From Bradyrhizobium sp. (GTDB taxonomy: Bacteria > Pseudomonadota > Alphaproteobacteria > Rhizobiales > Xanthobacteraceae), in NCBI RefSeq assembly GCF_027451485.1, contig NZ_DAIDJE010000027.1:1-35948 (forward strand): a stretch of DNA of 35,948 nucleotides, given 5' to 3'. The position numbers were made by a program, and so were the translations under genes. Within the stretch, counting starts at the first letter, position 1. Each line of letters opens with the position of its first letter. The notes beneath the pieces are model-generated. The model was not told the DNA's origin, ran no database searches, and worked only from the letters and a program-made list of their open reading frames with translations. Positions 1 to 10,350 of the stretch are shown piece by piece.

Positions 1-1286
1 TGGATCAATTCTGTGACTTCCGCGCCAATCATGTGGGCGCCAAGCAACTGACCGGTCTTCTTGTCGAAGACCACCTTGACGAGGCCCTGATCTTCGCCAA
101 GCGCAATCGCCTTGCCGTTGCCGACGAATGGGAAGCGGCCGACGCGAACCTCGCGCCCGCCCTCTTTTGCCCTTGCTTCAGTGAGGCCGACCGAGGCCAC
201 TTGCGGATTGCAGTAGGTGCATCCTGGGATCAGATTCTTGTCCATCGGATGCGGATGCAGGCCCTTGATCGCCTCCACGCAAATGACGCCTTCATGCTCG
301 GCCTTGTGCGCGAGCATCGGCGGCCCGGCGACATCGCCGATGGCGTAGATGCCGGGAACGTTGGTTTTGCCGTAACCGTCGATGACCACACAGCCGCGGT
401 CGGTCTTGACGCCCAGTTTCTCCAGCCCAAGGTTTTCGACGTTGCCCACGACGCCCACGGCCGAAATCACCCGATCGAATTCGACCGCCTGCGGCTTCTT
501 TCCATCGTCGATGGTCGCGACCACGCTGTCGCTTTTCTTCTCCAGCTTTGTCACCTTGGTGCTGGTGAGAATCTTGATGCCCTGCTTCTCGAATCGCTTG
601 CGTGCAAGGCCGGCGATCTCCGCATCTTCCACGGGGAGAATTTGCGGCAACACCTCAACCACGGTGACGTCCGCCCCCATAGTATGGAAGAACGAAGCGA
701 ATTCGATGCCGATCGCGCCGGAGCCGACAACCAGCAGCGATTTCGGCATTTTATCCGGCACCATGGCTTCGAAATAGGTCCAGACCAGTTTCTTGTCCGG
801 CTCCAGCCCCGGCAGCACGCGCGGCCGTGCGCCGGTCGCGATGACGATGTGCTTGGCCTGATAGGCTCCCTCGCCCAGCGCGCCCTTCGGCGCTTCAACC
901 GCGGACTTCTTCACCGTGACCTTGCCGGGCTCGTTGATCGACGCCTCGCCCCAGATGACCGTCACCTTGTTCTTCTTCATCAGGAAGCCGACGCCGTCGT
1001 TCAAGCGCTTGGAGACGCCGCGCGAGCGCTGCACGACCGCCTTTGGATCGTAGGCGACATTTTCGGCGGTGAGGCCGTAATCCTTGGCGTGCTGCATGTA
1101 GTGGTAGATTTCAGCCGAACGCAGCAGGGCCTTGGTCGGGATGCAGCCCCAGTTCAGGCAGATGCCGCCGAGATAGGATTTCTCGATGATCGCGGTCTTG
1201 AAGCCGAGCTGCGCGGCGCGAATGGCGGTTACATAGCCGCCGGGACCCGAGCCGATGATGATGACGTCAAAGGATGTATCGGCCAT
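1..1286 (-). CDS. lpdA: Dihydrolipoyl dehydrogenase (E3), 3' end cut by window edge
   Basis: This is the flavoprotein that reoxidises the dihydrolipoyl groups of the pyruvate dehydrogenase complex with NAD+. The reading frame is open from an ATG at 1286 to the left edge, giving about 428 of the usual 465-475 residues; the C-terminal His-Glu active-site region lies outside. The N-terminus has the FAD dinucleotide fold (IIIGSGPGGYVTAIRAAQLG) followed by the redox disulfide motif GGICLNWGCIPTK. Further on are the NAD-binding fold (VVGSGAIGIEFASF) and the second FAD motif (YAIGDVAGPPMLAHKAEHEG). It starts 3 bases after the pdhC stop codon, so it is the last gene of the pdhA-pdhB-pdhC-lpd operon. 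An E3 next to pdhC most likely serves PDH rather than the 2-oxoglutarate dehydrogenase complex. Confidence 0.96.
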   Translation of the reverse strand, partial: MADTSFDVIIIGSGPGGYVTAIRAAQLGFKTAIIEKSYLGGICLNWGCIPTKALLRSAEIYHYMQHAKDYGLTAENVAYDPKAVVQRSRGVSKRLNDGVGFLMKKNKVTVIWGEASINEPGKVTVKKSAVEAPKGALGEGAYQAKHIVIATGARPRVLPGLEPDKKLVWTYFEAMVPDKMPKSLLVVGSGAIGIEFASFFHTMGADVTVVEVLPQILPVEDAEIAGLARKRFEKQGIKILTSTKVTKLEKKSDSVVATIDDGKKPQAVEFDRVISAVGVVGNVENLGLEKLGVKTDRGCVVIDGYGKTNVPGIYAIGDVAGPPMLAHKAEHEGVICVEAIKGLHPHPMDKNLIPGCTYCNPQVASVGLTEARAKEGGREVRVGRFPFVGNGKAIALGEDQGLVKVVFDKKTGQLLGAHMIGAEVTELI

Positions 1287-1289
1287 ACG

Positions 1290-2651
1290 TCAAACCATCA
1301 TCATCACAGGGTTTTCGATCAGTGTCTTGAAAGCGCCGATCAGCTCGGCACCGAGAGCGCCGTCGATTGCACGATGATCGCACGACAACGTCACGCTCAT
1401 CATCTGGGCGATCTCGATCTTGCCGCTGCGCACCACAGGACGCTCCTCGCTGGTGCCGACTGCCAGAATGGTCGCGTGCGGCGGATTGATCACGGCGGTG
1501 AAATGATTGATGCCGTACATGCCGAGATTGGAGACGGCCGTCGTGCCACCCTGGTATTCTTCCGGCTTGAGCTTTCGCGCCCGCGCGCGGGCGGCAAAAT
1601 CCTTCATCTCGTTCGAGATCGCCGATAGCGTTTTGGTTTCGGCCTTACGGATAATTGGCGTGATCAGCCCGCCTGGCATGGCGACCGCAACGCCGATATC
1701 CGAATGCTTGTGCTTGACCATCCCGCCTTCGGTCCAGCTCACATTGCAGTCCGGGATTTTTTGCAACGCGACGGCCATCGCCTTGATGACGAAGTCGTTG
1801 ACCGAAAGCTTGTAGAGCGGCCTTTTTTCCTTGTCCTTCGGCGCCGCCGCATTGATCTCCTCGCGCGCGGCAAGCAGCCGGCCGATCTCGCAGTCGATCG
1901 TGAGATAGAAGGTCGGAATGGTCTGCACCGCCGCGGTGAGCCGCTGCGCTATCGTGCGCCGCATGCCGTCATGCGGCACGATTTCGTAGCTGCCCGGCTC
2001 GAACAGCGCGAGGATCTGCTTGTCCGACATGGACGGTGCGAGCGCAGGCGTTGCGCCTGGGGCAGCCGCAGGTGCCTGCAGCCCTCCGCCGGTTTTGGCT
2101 TCCGCCACGTCGCGCGCAATGACGCGGCCATGGGGACCGGTGCCGGCAATCCGGGCAATGTCGATGCCGGCTTCCTTGGCCAAGCGCCGCGCCAAAGGAG
2201 ACGAGAACGTGCGGCCATGGCCATTTATCTGGGGCGCGGGCGAAGCCGCCTGAGGCGCCAGCGCGGCGGATTGCAGAACTGGCGTAGCCGAAGGAGTTGG
2301 CGCGGCAGCAGGCGCAGACGATACGGGCTTTGTCGGCGCAGCTTCCGCCTTCGCGGGCGCCGGCGCGGCCTTTGCACCCGCCGATGCGCCGGCGGCCTTC
2401 ACATCCTCCCCGTCGCCCGCGAGCACAGCAATGACATCGTTGACGGCAACATCCTGCGTGCCTTCAGGAACCAGTATCTTTGCGATCGTGCCCTCATCGA
2501 CCGCCTCGACTTCCATGGTCGCCTTGTCGGTCTCGATCTCCGCGATTACATCGCCGGATTTGACCTTGTCGCCTTCCTTCTTGAGCCACTTGGCGAGATT
2601 GCCCTTCTCCATCGTCGGCGACAATGCGGGCATCAGGATGTTGATTGGCAT
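1290..2651 (-). CDS. pdhC: Pyruvate dehydrogenase E2, dihydrolipoamide acetyltransferase
   Basis: This is the core acetyltransferase of the pyruvate dehydrogenase complex, moving acetyl groups from lipoyl-lysine to CoA. The 453 residues contain an N-terminal lipoyl domain (about 1-77) with the lipoylation site [10 protein letters not shown], an Ala/Pro-rich linker and a peripheral-subunit-binding domain ([19 protein letters not shown], then [13 protein letters not shown]). The C-terminal catalytic domain carries the [11 protein letters not shown] active-site motif. The frame is open further upstream, but that part overlaps pdhB in another frame. The ATG at 2651 matches the family's [17 protein letters not shown] start and lies 19 bases after the pdhB stop. 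It has one lipoyl domain, as is usual for alphaproteobacterial PDH E2. Confidence 0.97.
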   Translation of the reverse strand: MPINILMPALSPTMEKGNLAKWLKKEGDKVKSGDVIAEIETDKATMEVEAVDEGTIAKILVPEGTQDVAVNDVIAVLAGDGEDVKAAGASAGAKAAPAPAKAEAAPTKPVSSAPAAAPTPSATPVLQSAALAPQAASPAPQINGHGRTFSSPLARRLAKEAGIDIARIAGTGPHGRVIARDVAEAKTGGGLQAPAAAPGATPALAPSMSDKQILALFEPGSYEIVPHDGMRRTIAQRLTAAVQTIPTFYLTIDCEIGRLLAAREEINAAAPKDKEKRPLYKLSVNDFVIKAMAVALQKIPDCNVSWTEGGMVKHKHSDIGVAVAMPGGLITPIIRKAETKTLSAISNEMKDFAARARARKLKPEEYQGGTTAVSNLGMYGINHFTAVINPPHATILAVGTSEERPVVRSGKIEIAQMMSVTLSCDHRAIDGALGAELIGAFKTLIENPVMMMV

Positions 2652-2670
2652 GTGCTTGAGCCCCGCTCTG

Positions 2671-4068
2671 TCAGCGATAACAAACTGCTTTGGCCGCCGC
2701 GACCACTTCGGCCACCGAAGGCAGTGCGAGCTTTTCAAGATTGGCCGCGTATGGCATCGGCACATCCTTGCCCGATACGCGCGCAACCGGCGCATCGAGA
2801 TAATCGAAGGCGTGTTCCATGATTCGCGCCGCGACCTCGGCGCCGACGCCGCTCTGCTGCCAACCTTCCTCGACGGTGACGGCGCGTCCGGTCTTCTTGA
2901 CAGAAGCGATGATCGTGTCGGTATCCATTGGACGGATGGTGCGGAGGTCGACGATTTCAGCCTCGATGCCTTCCTTCGCCAGTTCGTCGGCGGCCTTGAG
3001 CGCATAGCTCATGCCCATGGACCACGAGATGATCGTCACGTGGCTTCCGGTTCGCGCCACGCGCGCCTTGCCGATCGGAATCACGTAGTCGTCTAGCTTC
3101 GGCACTTCGCCGCTATGGCCGTAGAGCACCTCATTCTCGAGGAAGATCACCGGATTGGGATCGCGGATCGCGGCCTTCAACAGCCCCTTGTAATCGGCGG
3201 CCGAGAACGGCGCGATTACCTTGAGCCCCGGGATCTGCGAATACCAGGCAGCGTAATCCTGGCTGTGCTGGGCGGCGACGCGGGCAGCCGCGCCGTTCGG
3301 GCCGCGGAATACGATCGAGCAACCCATCTGGCCGCCCGACATGTAGAGCGTCTTTGCCGCCGAATTGATGATCTGATCGATCGCTTGCATGGCAAAATTG
3401 AAGGTCATGAACTCCACGATCGGTTTCAGTCCGCTCATGGCTGCGCCGACACCGATCCCGGCAAAGCCATGCTCGGTGATCGGCGTATCGATGACGCGAC
3501 GGGCGCTGAACTCCTGCAGCAGTCCCTGACTGACCTTGTAGGCGCCCTGGTATTCGGCAACTTCCTCGCCCATCAGAAACACATCCGCGTCGCGGCGCAT
3601 TTCTTCCGCCATCGCGTCGCGCAAGGCCTCGCGGATGGTCATGGTGACCATTTCGGTGCCGGGCGGAACTTCCGGATCGGGTGCGACGACAGCAGCGGGC
3701 GCTGTGGGTGCGGCATCATCTTTCGGCGCCGGGGTCGGTTTTGCTTCTGCTGCAGGGGAGGCAGACTCAGCCGCCTTCTGCTGCTTGGCGGGAGCCGTCG
3801 CCTTGGCGAGGTCGGCCGCGCTTTCGCCGTCAGCCAGAATGGTGGCAATCGGCGTATTGACCGCGACGTCGGCGGTGCCTTCCGGAATCAGGATCTTGCC
3901 GAGGGTGCCTTCGTCGGTCGCCTCGACCTCCATCGTCGCCTTGTCGGTCTCGATCTCGGCGATCACATCGCCGGATTTGATCGTCTCGCCCTCCTTCTTC
4001 AGCCACTTGGCGAGGTTGCCTTTCTCCATCGTCGGCGAAAGCGCAGGCATGAGTACTTGAATGGGCAT
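2671..4068 (-). CDS. pdhB: Pyruvate dehydrogenase E1 beta subunit with N-terminal lipoyl domain
   Basis: This is the beta subunit of the thiamine-diphosphate-dependent E1 decarboxylase. Its 465 residues are about 130 longer than a plain E1-beta because residues 1-80 form a biotin/lipoyl attachment domain with the [10 protein letters not shown] lipoylation site. An Ala/Pro/Lys-rich linker (about 85-135) joins it to the transketolase-like domain, with the family segments [20 protein letters not shown] and [20 protein letters not shown], and to the transketolase C-terminal domain (about 335-465). The start at 4068 has a GGAG Shine-Dalgarno. A lipoylated E1-beta is known from several alphaproteobacteria. 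Its lipoyl domain is nearly the same as that of the adjacent pdhC, pointing to duplication within the operon. Confidence 0.97.
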   Translation of the reverse strand: MPIQVLMPALSPTMEKGNLAKWLKKEGETIKSGDVIAEIETDKATMEVEATDEGTLGKILIPEGTADVAVNTPIATILADGESAADLAKATAPAKQQKAAESASPAAEAKPTPAPKDDAAPTAPAAVVAPDPEVPPGTEMVTMTIREALRDAMAEEMRRDADVFLMGEEVAEYQGAYKVSQGLLQEFSARRVIDTPITEHGFAGIGVGAAMSGLKPIVEFMTFNFAMQAIDQIINSAAKTLYMSGGQMGCSIVFRGPNGAAARVAAQHSQDYAAWYSQIPGLKVIAPFSAADYKGLLKAAIRDPNPVIFLENEVLYGHSGEVPKLDDYVIPIGKARVARTGSHVTIISWSMGMSYALKAADELAKEGIEAEIVDLRTIRPMDTDTIIASVKKTGRAVTVEEGWQQSGVGAEVAARIMEHAFDYLDAPVARVSGKDVPMPYAANLEKLALPSVAEVVAAAKAVCYR

Positions 4069-4120
4069 ATCAACTCCACGGAATCGGTTTTAGAGCGCGC
4101 TCATCCAGCGCTACAAACGC

Positions 4121-5137
4121 TTATCGATAGACGTCGGTGTAAAGCTCGGACACGTCAGGCTCGGGATCGTGCTGCGCGAAATCCGCAGCTTCGTTGACGA
4201 TCTGGCGAACCTCGGCGTCGACCTTCTTCAACTCGTCTTCGTTCATCTTCGCCGCGAGCAACCGATTCCGGACCTGTTCGATCGGATCCTGATCGTGACG
4301 CACCTTTTCCACCTCCTCACGCGTCCGGTACTTTGCCGGATCCGACATCGAGTGGCCGCGGTAGCGGTAGGTCTGCATTTCCAGGATGTAAGGCCCCTTC
4401 CCGGCGCGGCACCAGGCGACCGCCTTGTCGGCAGCGGCCTTCACCGCGCGAACGTCCATGCCGTCGACCTGCTCGCCGGGGATGTTGAAGGAGATGCCAC
4501 GCTTGGAAAAATCGGTCTGAGCCGAAGAACGGGTCACCGAAGTGCCCATGGCATAGCGGTTGTTCTCGATCACGTAGATCACGGGGAGTTTCCAGAGCTC
4601 CGCCATGTTGAAGCTCTCATAGACCTGCCCCTGGTTGGAGGCACCGTCGCCGAAATAAGTCAGGCTGACGAAATCATTGCCGCGATAATGATTAGCGAAC
4701 GCAAGTCCGGTACCGAGCGAGACCTGGGCTCCGACGATGCCATGGCCGCCGTAGAAATTCTCGGCCTTACTGAACATGTGCATCGAGCCGCCCTTCCCCT
4801 TGGAGTAGCCGCCGCGGCGTCCGGTCAATTCCGCCATCACGCCCTTGGCGGCCATTCCGCAGGCAAGCATATGCCCGTGGTCGCGGTATCCCGTTATGAC
4901 CTGATCGCCCTTTTTCAGGGCCATCTGCATGCCGACGACAACCGCTTCCTGGCCGATGTAGAGGTGACAAAAGCCGCCGATCGCGCCCATGCCGTAGAGC
5001 TGACCGGCCTTCTCTTCGAACCGGCGGATCAGCAACATGTCCCGCAGTGCTTTTAGCTCTTGTTCCCGCGTAAAGGGCGGTGGCGCCCCCTGCTCCTGAA
5101 CGGCTTCATTGGCGGCGCTTTTTTTAGGAGGGACCAT
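4121..5137 (-). CDS. pdhA: Pyruvate dehydrogenase E1 alpha subunit
   Basis: This is the alpha subunit of the E1 pyruvate decarboxylase, which binds thiamine diphosphate and pairs with PdhB. It has 338 residues, normal for heterotetrameric E1-alpha. The ThDP signature runs from GDGASNQGQVYESFNMA to IENNRYAMGTS. The phosphorylation-loop region YRYRGHSMSDPAKYRTREE and the HGHMLACGMAAKGVMAELTG segment are also family hallmarks. The ATG at 5137 has a weak GGAA element upstream. It is the first pdh gene; 52 bases separate it from pdhB and 156 bases from ftsB, so the operon promoter probably lies in the 5138-5293 gap, although I see no convincing -35/-10 pair there. Confidence 0.97.
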   Translation of the reverse strand: MVPPKKSAANEAVQEQGAPPPFTREQELKALRDMLLIRRFEEKAGQLYGMGAIGGFCHLYIGQEAVVVGMQMALKKGDQVITGYRDHGHMLACGMAAKGVMAELTGRRGGYSKGKGGSMHMFSKAENFYGGHGIVGAQVSLGTGLAFANHYRGNDFVSLTYFGDGASNQGQVYESFNMAELWKLPVIYVIENNRYAMGTSVTRSSAQTDFSKRGISFNIPGEQVDGMDVRAVKAAADKAVAWCRAGKGPYILEMQTYRYRGHSMSDPAKYRTREEVEKVRHDQDPIEQVRNRLLAAKMNEDELKKVDAEVRQIVNEAADFAQHDPEPDVSELYTDVYR

Positions 5138-5293
5138 GGCGTTTCCGAGTGAAGGGAGGCGAATTTGCTTTCTCTAGCTCAACTCAAACCGCCTTAAAAG
5201 GATTTGCGTGAGCTCGAAATGGCTCCTCATACCGCAGTGCAATGCGGCACGACATTTTCGAAATCTATTTCAGACAAATTTGTAATTTGACGA

Positions 5294-5611
5294 TCAATTC
5301 GAATGAATGATCCGAACGAGGTCGTGCGGGTTGGCATAGTCAAGCTGGTAGCGCGCGCGTTCGTCGAGCATATCCGGATCGAGCCGGTCGGAACGCAACA
5401 GCGAGACGCGCTGCTCACCTTGGCTCCGCTCTTTTTTCAGACGTGCGAGCTCAGCTGTCAGCGTGATGATTTCCTGATCGAGTTCCTGCCGCGCATTGAG
5501 CCCATACCTTCCGGTATAGGCGTTGACCCAGAAATAGCCGATCATTCCTGCCGCCATGGTGTAGAGGGCAAGACCGGTCAGAAACGATTTGAGGCGCCTG
5601 CGCGATACCAT
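5294..5611 (-). CDS. ftsB: Septum formation initiator FtsB/DivIC family
   Basis: This small bitopic membrane protein of the divisome works with FtsL and FtsQ to activate septal wall synthesis. Its 105 residues have a short basic cytoplasmic N-terminus (MVSRRRLKSF), one membrane segment at about residues 11-31, and then a periplasmic coiled coil (about 38-72, ARQELDQEIITLTAELARLK). The family C-terminal part follows with LDPDMLDERARYQLDYA. Length and layout match alphaproteobacterial FtsB/DivIC proteins. In related genomes ftsB commonly sits between eno and pdhA; here three accessory genes separate it from eno. Assignment to the family is firm, but FtsB and DivIC cannot be told apart from sequence alone. 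Confidence 0.9.
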   Translation of the reverse strand: MVSRRRLKSFLTGLALYTMAAGMIGYFWVNAYTGRYGLNARQELDQEIITLTAELARLKKERSQGEQRVSLLRSDRLDPDMLDERARYQLDYANPHDLVRIIHSN

Positions 5612-5694
5612 CGGTTCGCAACATGCGACGGACCGGTTAAGGGAGTGCTAACCACGCCCTTAACGCCGCCCATCCAATAAGGCGTTCATCTGAC

Positions 5695-6252
5695 CTATTT
5701 GTTCTGCTTGTCGACGAAGGCGGCAAAGGCGTCCAGGTATTGCTGGAGCACCTTTTGCAGGGACTCCTTGGTAAGATTGCCCTTCTCGTCGAAGGCATCC
5801 CCAATCCCGTTCAGATAAGTTTCCGGCTGGCCCATGATCGGACCGGAAATGCCCGGCAAGATGTTCTGCAAATGCTTGGCCGCGGAGACGCCGCCGAGAG
5901 GTCCGGGCGAATTGGAGACAATGCCGACCGGCTTGCCAAGAAACGAACTCTTGCCATAGGGCCGAGACGCGACGTCGATGGCATTCTTCAGCACGCCGGG
6001 AATGGAGCGGTTATATTCTGGCGTCACGAAGATCACGCCAGCCGACCTCTGAATCCGCTCCCGGAAAGCCAGCCAATCGGCGGGCGGGTTCGCCTCCAGA
6101 TCCTGGTTGAAGAAGGAAATGCCGTGCGGCGTCACGACCTCGAGCTTCAGCGCAGGCGGCGCCAGCTTGGCCAGAGCATTGGCGATTTTGAGGGTGAAGC
6201 TCTCTTTGCGGAGGCTACCGACGAGAGCGAGAATGTGGTGGGGGATCGACAT
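5695..6252 (-). CDS. NAD(P)H-dependent FMN reductase (ChrR/YieF-like flavodoxin fold)
   Basis: This is a flavodoxin-fold oxidoreductase of 185 residues, probably an FMN-binding quinone, azo-dye or chromate-type reductase using NAD(P)H. The N-terminal phosphate-binding segment is GSLRKESFTLKIANAL. The family motif TPEYNRSIPGVLKNAIDVAS lies at about residues 79-98, and the FMN-contacting SNSPGPLGGVSAAKHLQNIL at about 114-133. The frame continues upstream to 6354, but the ATG at 6252 has a good AAAGGAAA Shine-Dalgarno and matches the family N-terminus, so I chose it. It follows the metallo-hydrolase gene but is separated from it by a strong terminator (6361-6398), so it is probably transcribed on its own. 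The physiological substrate is not evident. Confidence 0.9.
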   Translation of the reverse strand: MSIPHHILALVGSLRKESFTLKIANALAKLAPPALKLEVVTPHGISFFNQDLEANPPADWLAFRERIQRSAGVIFVTPEYNRSIPGVLKNAIDVASRPYGKSSFLGKPVGIVSNSPGPLGGVSAAKHLQNILPGISGPIMGQPETYLNGIGDAFDEKGNLTKESLQKVLQQYLDAFAAFVDKQNK

Positions 6253-6360
6253 GGTGTTTCCTTTGGAAGCGCGGGTCTGGTTTCGGTGCAAACCTAGCGG
6301 CGTTTGAGAAAGATGCAAGTGCATGAACCGGCCGATCACGCCGTTCTGAAACATCTCCCC

Positions 6361-6398
6361 AACAAAAGATCAGGCCGCCCGAGAGAGGCGGCCTGATC
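6361..6398 (-). terminator. Rho-independent terminator of the metallo-hydrolase gene
   Basis: A perfect 12-bp stem (6368-6379 with 6387-6398, GATCAGGCCGCC and its complement) closes a 7-base loop. On the minus strand it is followed by TTTTGTT. It lies 23 bases past the stop codon of the metallo-hydrolase gene and is the clearest intrinsic terminator in the window. Confidence 0.92.
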
Positions 6399-6421
6399 GG
6401 AAAGCGCCAAGTAATCCGGGC

Positions 6422-7420
6422 TTACAGCACCGGATTGAACGCGATCGGAATGAGGCGATAGCCGTTACCGTCCTTCTCGACATGTCCGACGGCCGGGAAC
6501 GGGTAGTGGAAGCCGACCACCGTCGCCTTCTCGGCCACGGCCATGTCATAGAACTTGTGCCGGGTCTTTTGGGCAAGGTCGGGATCAGCATCGTAGGCAA
6601 CATGCCAATCCGGATTGCGCAGGAAGAACTCGGGGATATTCGTCACGTCCGCCGATATGAGTATCTTCGAGTTGCCCGAAGCCAGGGCGAACGAGGTGTG
6701 TCCCGGTGTATGACCGGGTGTACCGATCGACGTCAGACCCGGCAGAACCTCCTTGTCCCAGTCGTACTTCGTCACGTTCTTTTCGATGCCGGCGTAGATC
6801 TTCTTCACGTTGGCAAAGTAGTTCTTCATCATCGGATTGGATTGAGCCTTGGCGGCGTTTTCCTCGCTCATCCAGAAGTCCCAGTCTTTCGCCGGCACCA
6901 TGATCTCGGCGTTCGGGAACGCCATCGAATTGTCCGCGGCGCGGATGCCGTTGGTGTGGTCAGGATGCAAGTGAGACATGAGGACCACGTCGATGCTCTT
7001 GGGATCGATGCCGGCCGCAGCAAGATTTTGCAACACCCGGCCGACCTGACCCTTCGTCGCATTGAAGGCCGAGATGCCATTGCCGCAGTCGAGCAGGACG
7101 AGCTTGCTGCCGGTATTGATCAGTTGCGGGTTGAAGGGCACCGTCACCATGCCCTTCGGCATGTATGCAGCTTCAGCGGCTGCGATCGCCTGATCCTTGC
7201 TGACATTGGTGACCCAGTTGTCCGGCAGCGGGAACGAGCGCGCCCCATCGTTGATTGACGTGCATTCGATGCTGCCGACCTTGTAGCGATAGAAGCCCGG
7301 CGCCTGCGCGGTGGCGGCAGGTGCCGTCGCGTGAGCCTCTTTTGAGGCAAGCGGAAGGATGGACGCGGCGCCAATGGCAGCGGCACCGGCCAGCAGGTCG
7401 CGGCGACTCAGATCATTCAT
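6422..7420 (-). CDS. Tat-exported MBL-fold metallo-hydrolase
   Basis: This is a metallo-beta-lactamase-fold hydrolase of 332 residues with a twin-arginine leader (LSRRDLLAGAAAIGAASIL, probable cleavage near AHA at about residue 31), so it should fold in the cytoplasm and be exported to the periplasm. The dinuclear metal site is intact: HLHPDH at about 150-155, a downstream His in GTPGHTPGH, an Asp in ISADV and a C-terminal His in VGFHYPFPAVGH. The ATG at 7420 has an AGGGGGAA Shine-Dalgarno and places the Tat motif at residue 5, so I prefer it to longer starts. The overall layout recalls lactonase-like MBL proteins, but I cannot name the substrate. It has its own terminator. Confidence 0.9.
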   Translation of the reverse strand: MNDLSRRDLLAGAAAIGAASILPLASKEAHATAPAATAQAPGFYRYKVGSIECTSINDGARSFPLPDNWVTNVSKDQAIAAAEAAYMPKGMVTVPFNPQLINTGSKLVLLDCGNGISAFNATKGQVGRVLQNLAAAGIDPKSIDVVLMSHLHPDHTNGIRAADNSMAFPNAEIMVPAKDWDFWMSEENAAKAQSNPMMKNYFANVKKIYAGIEKNVTKYDWDKEVLPGLTSIGTPGHTPGHTSFALASGNSKILISADVTNIPEFFLRNPDWHVAYDADPDLAQKTRHKFYDMAVAEKATVVGFHYPFPAVGHVEKDGNGYRLIPIAFNPVL

Positions 7421-7708
7421 GGCATTCCCCCTTTTAGGTCTTGCTTGGTGATTTTCGGTTGTCATGGCGGGCGCGAATGTTCTCCCGCCGCGCCACAAAG
7501 GCAAGTCAATTTGCCGTACGCGAGGCGACCTTAGGCCAACTCCTTGGCCCAAGGGTTAAAGCCCAAGCCAGCAATCACTGCGATATCGGCTGCGGGGAGT
7601 CAGTATCCAACGTATCTCAGTGCCGCGAACGCGAACGCCTACTCTCGTTTTGCAGAATGTGGAGATAAGCCATTGATATTACGAAAAATCACCGAGAGAA
7701 AAACTCCG

Positions 7709-8848
7709 TTAGGCCTTGTTGGGATTGATCAGGTACTTCTCGCCGGTTGCGCGTCTGCCGTAAACCGCAAGGTGGGAGAGTTGGAGCGCCTCCTGCAATG
7801 AGACCACTTGCGTATAGTGACTCGCGAATGTGGTCTTCAACTCGGAAACGACACGCTGGCGAAGTTTTGCCATCTCGGTCGGCCCGACCTTCATCAAGAA
7901 CGGAAACAATAGCCAGCCGCCGACGCTCCAGGTCATTCCGAACGACCGATACAATTCGGTTGGGCCGGGATCGAGCATGCCGTAGATATAGACCTGCTTG
8001 TGCACGTTGGAGCCGTAGCGGCTATAAACCTTCGCGCTCCTGTTGATCGCAGCTTCCATGCAGGCGAGAATTTGTCCGGCAAGCTTGCCTCCGCCGATCG
8101 CATCAAACGCAATTGTCGCACCGGTTTCGGCAAGTGCCTCGGTCAAATCTTCCAGGAATGTCGGCGATGTGGAATCGACGATGTGCTTGGCGCCGATCTT
8201 GTGCAGGATCTCGGCCTGCTCCGGCTTTCTAACGATGTTGACCAGCGCGACGCCGTCCTTGAGGCAGATCTTGTTCAGCATCTGCCCAAGATTCGAGGCG
8301 GCAGCGGTGTGCACCAGCGCCTTATGCCCCTCTCGCCGCATCGTCTCGACCATACCGAGAGCGGTGAGCGGATTGACGAACCACGAAGCGCCTTCCGCCG
8401 GCGCGGTACCTTCCGGGAGCACCGCACAGTCGCTGACCTTGATCGTCCTGTATTGCGTGTACATCGCCCCGCCGATCATCGCGACGTTCTTGCCCATCAG
8501 CGCCTTTGCGGCATCCGAAGATCCGGCCCGGATGACCACGCCCGCGCCCTCATTGCCGACCGGCATGGACTGATCGAGCCTCCCCGTCATCGCCCGCATC
8601 GCCGCATCAGGGACGCGCGCCGTGATGATCGGCGCGTCCTTGCTGCCGGCGGCTTTTACGGTGCTCATATCGGCCGCGCCGACCAGAAGACCAAGGTCGG
8701 ACGGATTGATCGGGGTCGCTTCGACCCGGACGACGACCTCATCCGCCGAAGGCTCCGGCGTCGGGACGTCAACCAGTGATATTTCCAGTTCGCCGCTCTT
8801 CTTGATCTGCGAACGCAGTTGCAGTCCGCTTCTGCCCTCGGCGCTCAT
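7709..8848 (-). CDS. Medium-chain dehydrogenase/reductase (quinone oxidoreductase-like)
   Basis: This is an MDR-superfamily NAD(P)-dependent oxidoreductase of 379 residues. The GroES-like N-terminal domain (EVVVRVEATPINPSDLGLLV, then MPVGNEGAGVVIRAG) is followed by a Rossmann domain (ALVHTAAASNLGQMLNKICL, then IAFDAIGGG). The catalytic-zinc cysteine and GHE-type ligands of true alcohol dehydrogenases are not obvious, and the GNEGAG segment is that of the zinc-independent quinone reductase or enoyl-reductase branch. I chose the ATG at 8848 because GGGAG sits correctly upstream; a start 12 bases earlier lacks such a site. It lies 85 bases downstream of eno in the same direction, with a stem-loop between them. 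The substrate is unknown. Confidence 0.88.
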   Translation of the reverse strand: MSAEGRSGLQLRSQIKKSGELEISLVDVPTPEPSADEVVVRVEATPINPSDLGLLVGAADMSTVKAAGSKDAPIITARVPDAAMRAMTGRLDQSMPVGNEGAGVVIRAGSSDAAKALMGKNVAMIGGAMYTQYRTIKVSDCAVLPEGTAPAEGASWFVNPLTALGMVETMRREGHKALVHTAAASNLGQMLNKICLKDGVALVNIVRKPEQAEILHKIGAKHIVDSTSPTFLEDLTEALAETGATIAFDAIGGGKLAGQILACMEAAINRSAKVYSRYGSNVHKQVYIYGMLDPGPTELYRSFGMTWSVGGWLLFPFLMKVGPTEMAKLRQRVVSELKTTFASHYTQVVSLQEALQLSHLAVYGRRATGEKYLINPNKA

Positions 8849-8903
8849 GACATCTCCCATCAGGTCTGTTGCGCCGATGATCTCCGGCTGGCTGCGAAAC
8901 GCA

Positions 8904-10262
<1,359 letters not shown>

Positions 10263-10350
10263 CTACAGCAAGCCGATCGGACGGAAAAGGTTGCGTTAGC
10301 GGTGACGGGAAAAAGCGAACGGGCTAAAAGGTGAGCAACGGAGACCGATT

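Noticed and set aside
33..1628. Long open frame on the plus strand opposite lpd and pdhC (about 530 codons)
   Set aside because: It lies antisense to two well-conserved genes and has no recognisable domain; long shadow frames are expected in GC-rich DNA. The same applies to plus-strand frames at 1704-2822, 3115-4197 and 16386-17405.
5232..5247. Short stem-loop CCGCA-N6-TGCGG between ftsB and pdhA as a terminator
   Set aside because: The stem is only 5 bp and no T-run follows on the minus strand.
5274..5283. Palindrome ACAAATTTGT upstream of pdhA, also found at 34375-34384 before the first unknown gene after lexA
   Set aside because: A 10-base AT-rich palindrome twice in 36 kb, with no shared flanking sequence, is not enough to propose a common operator.
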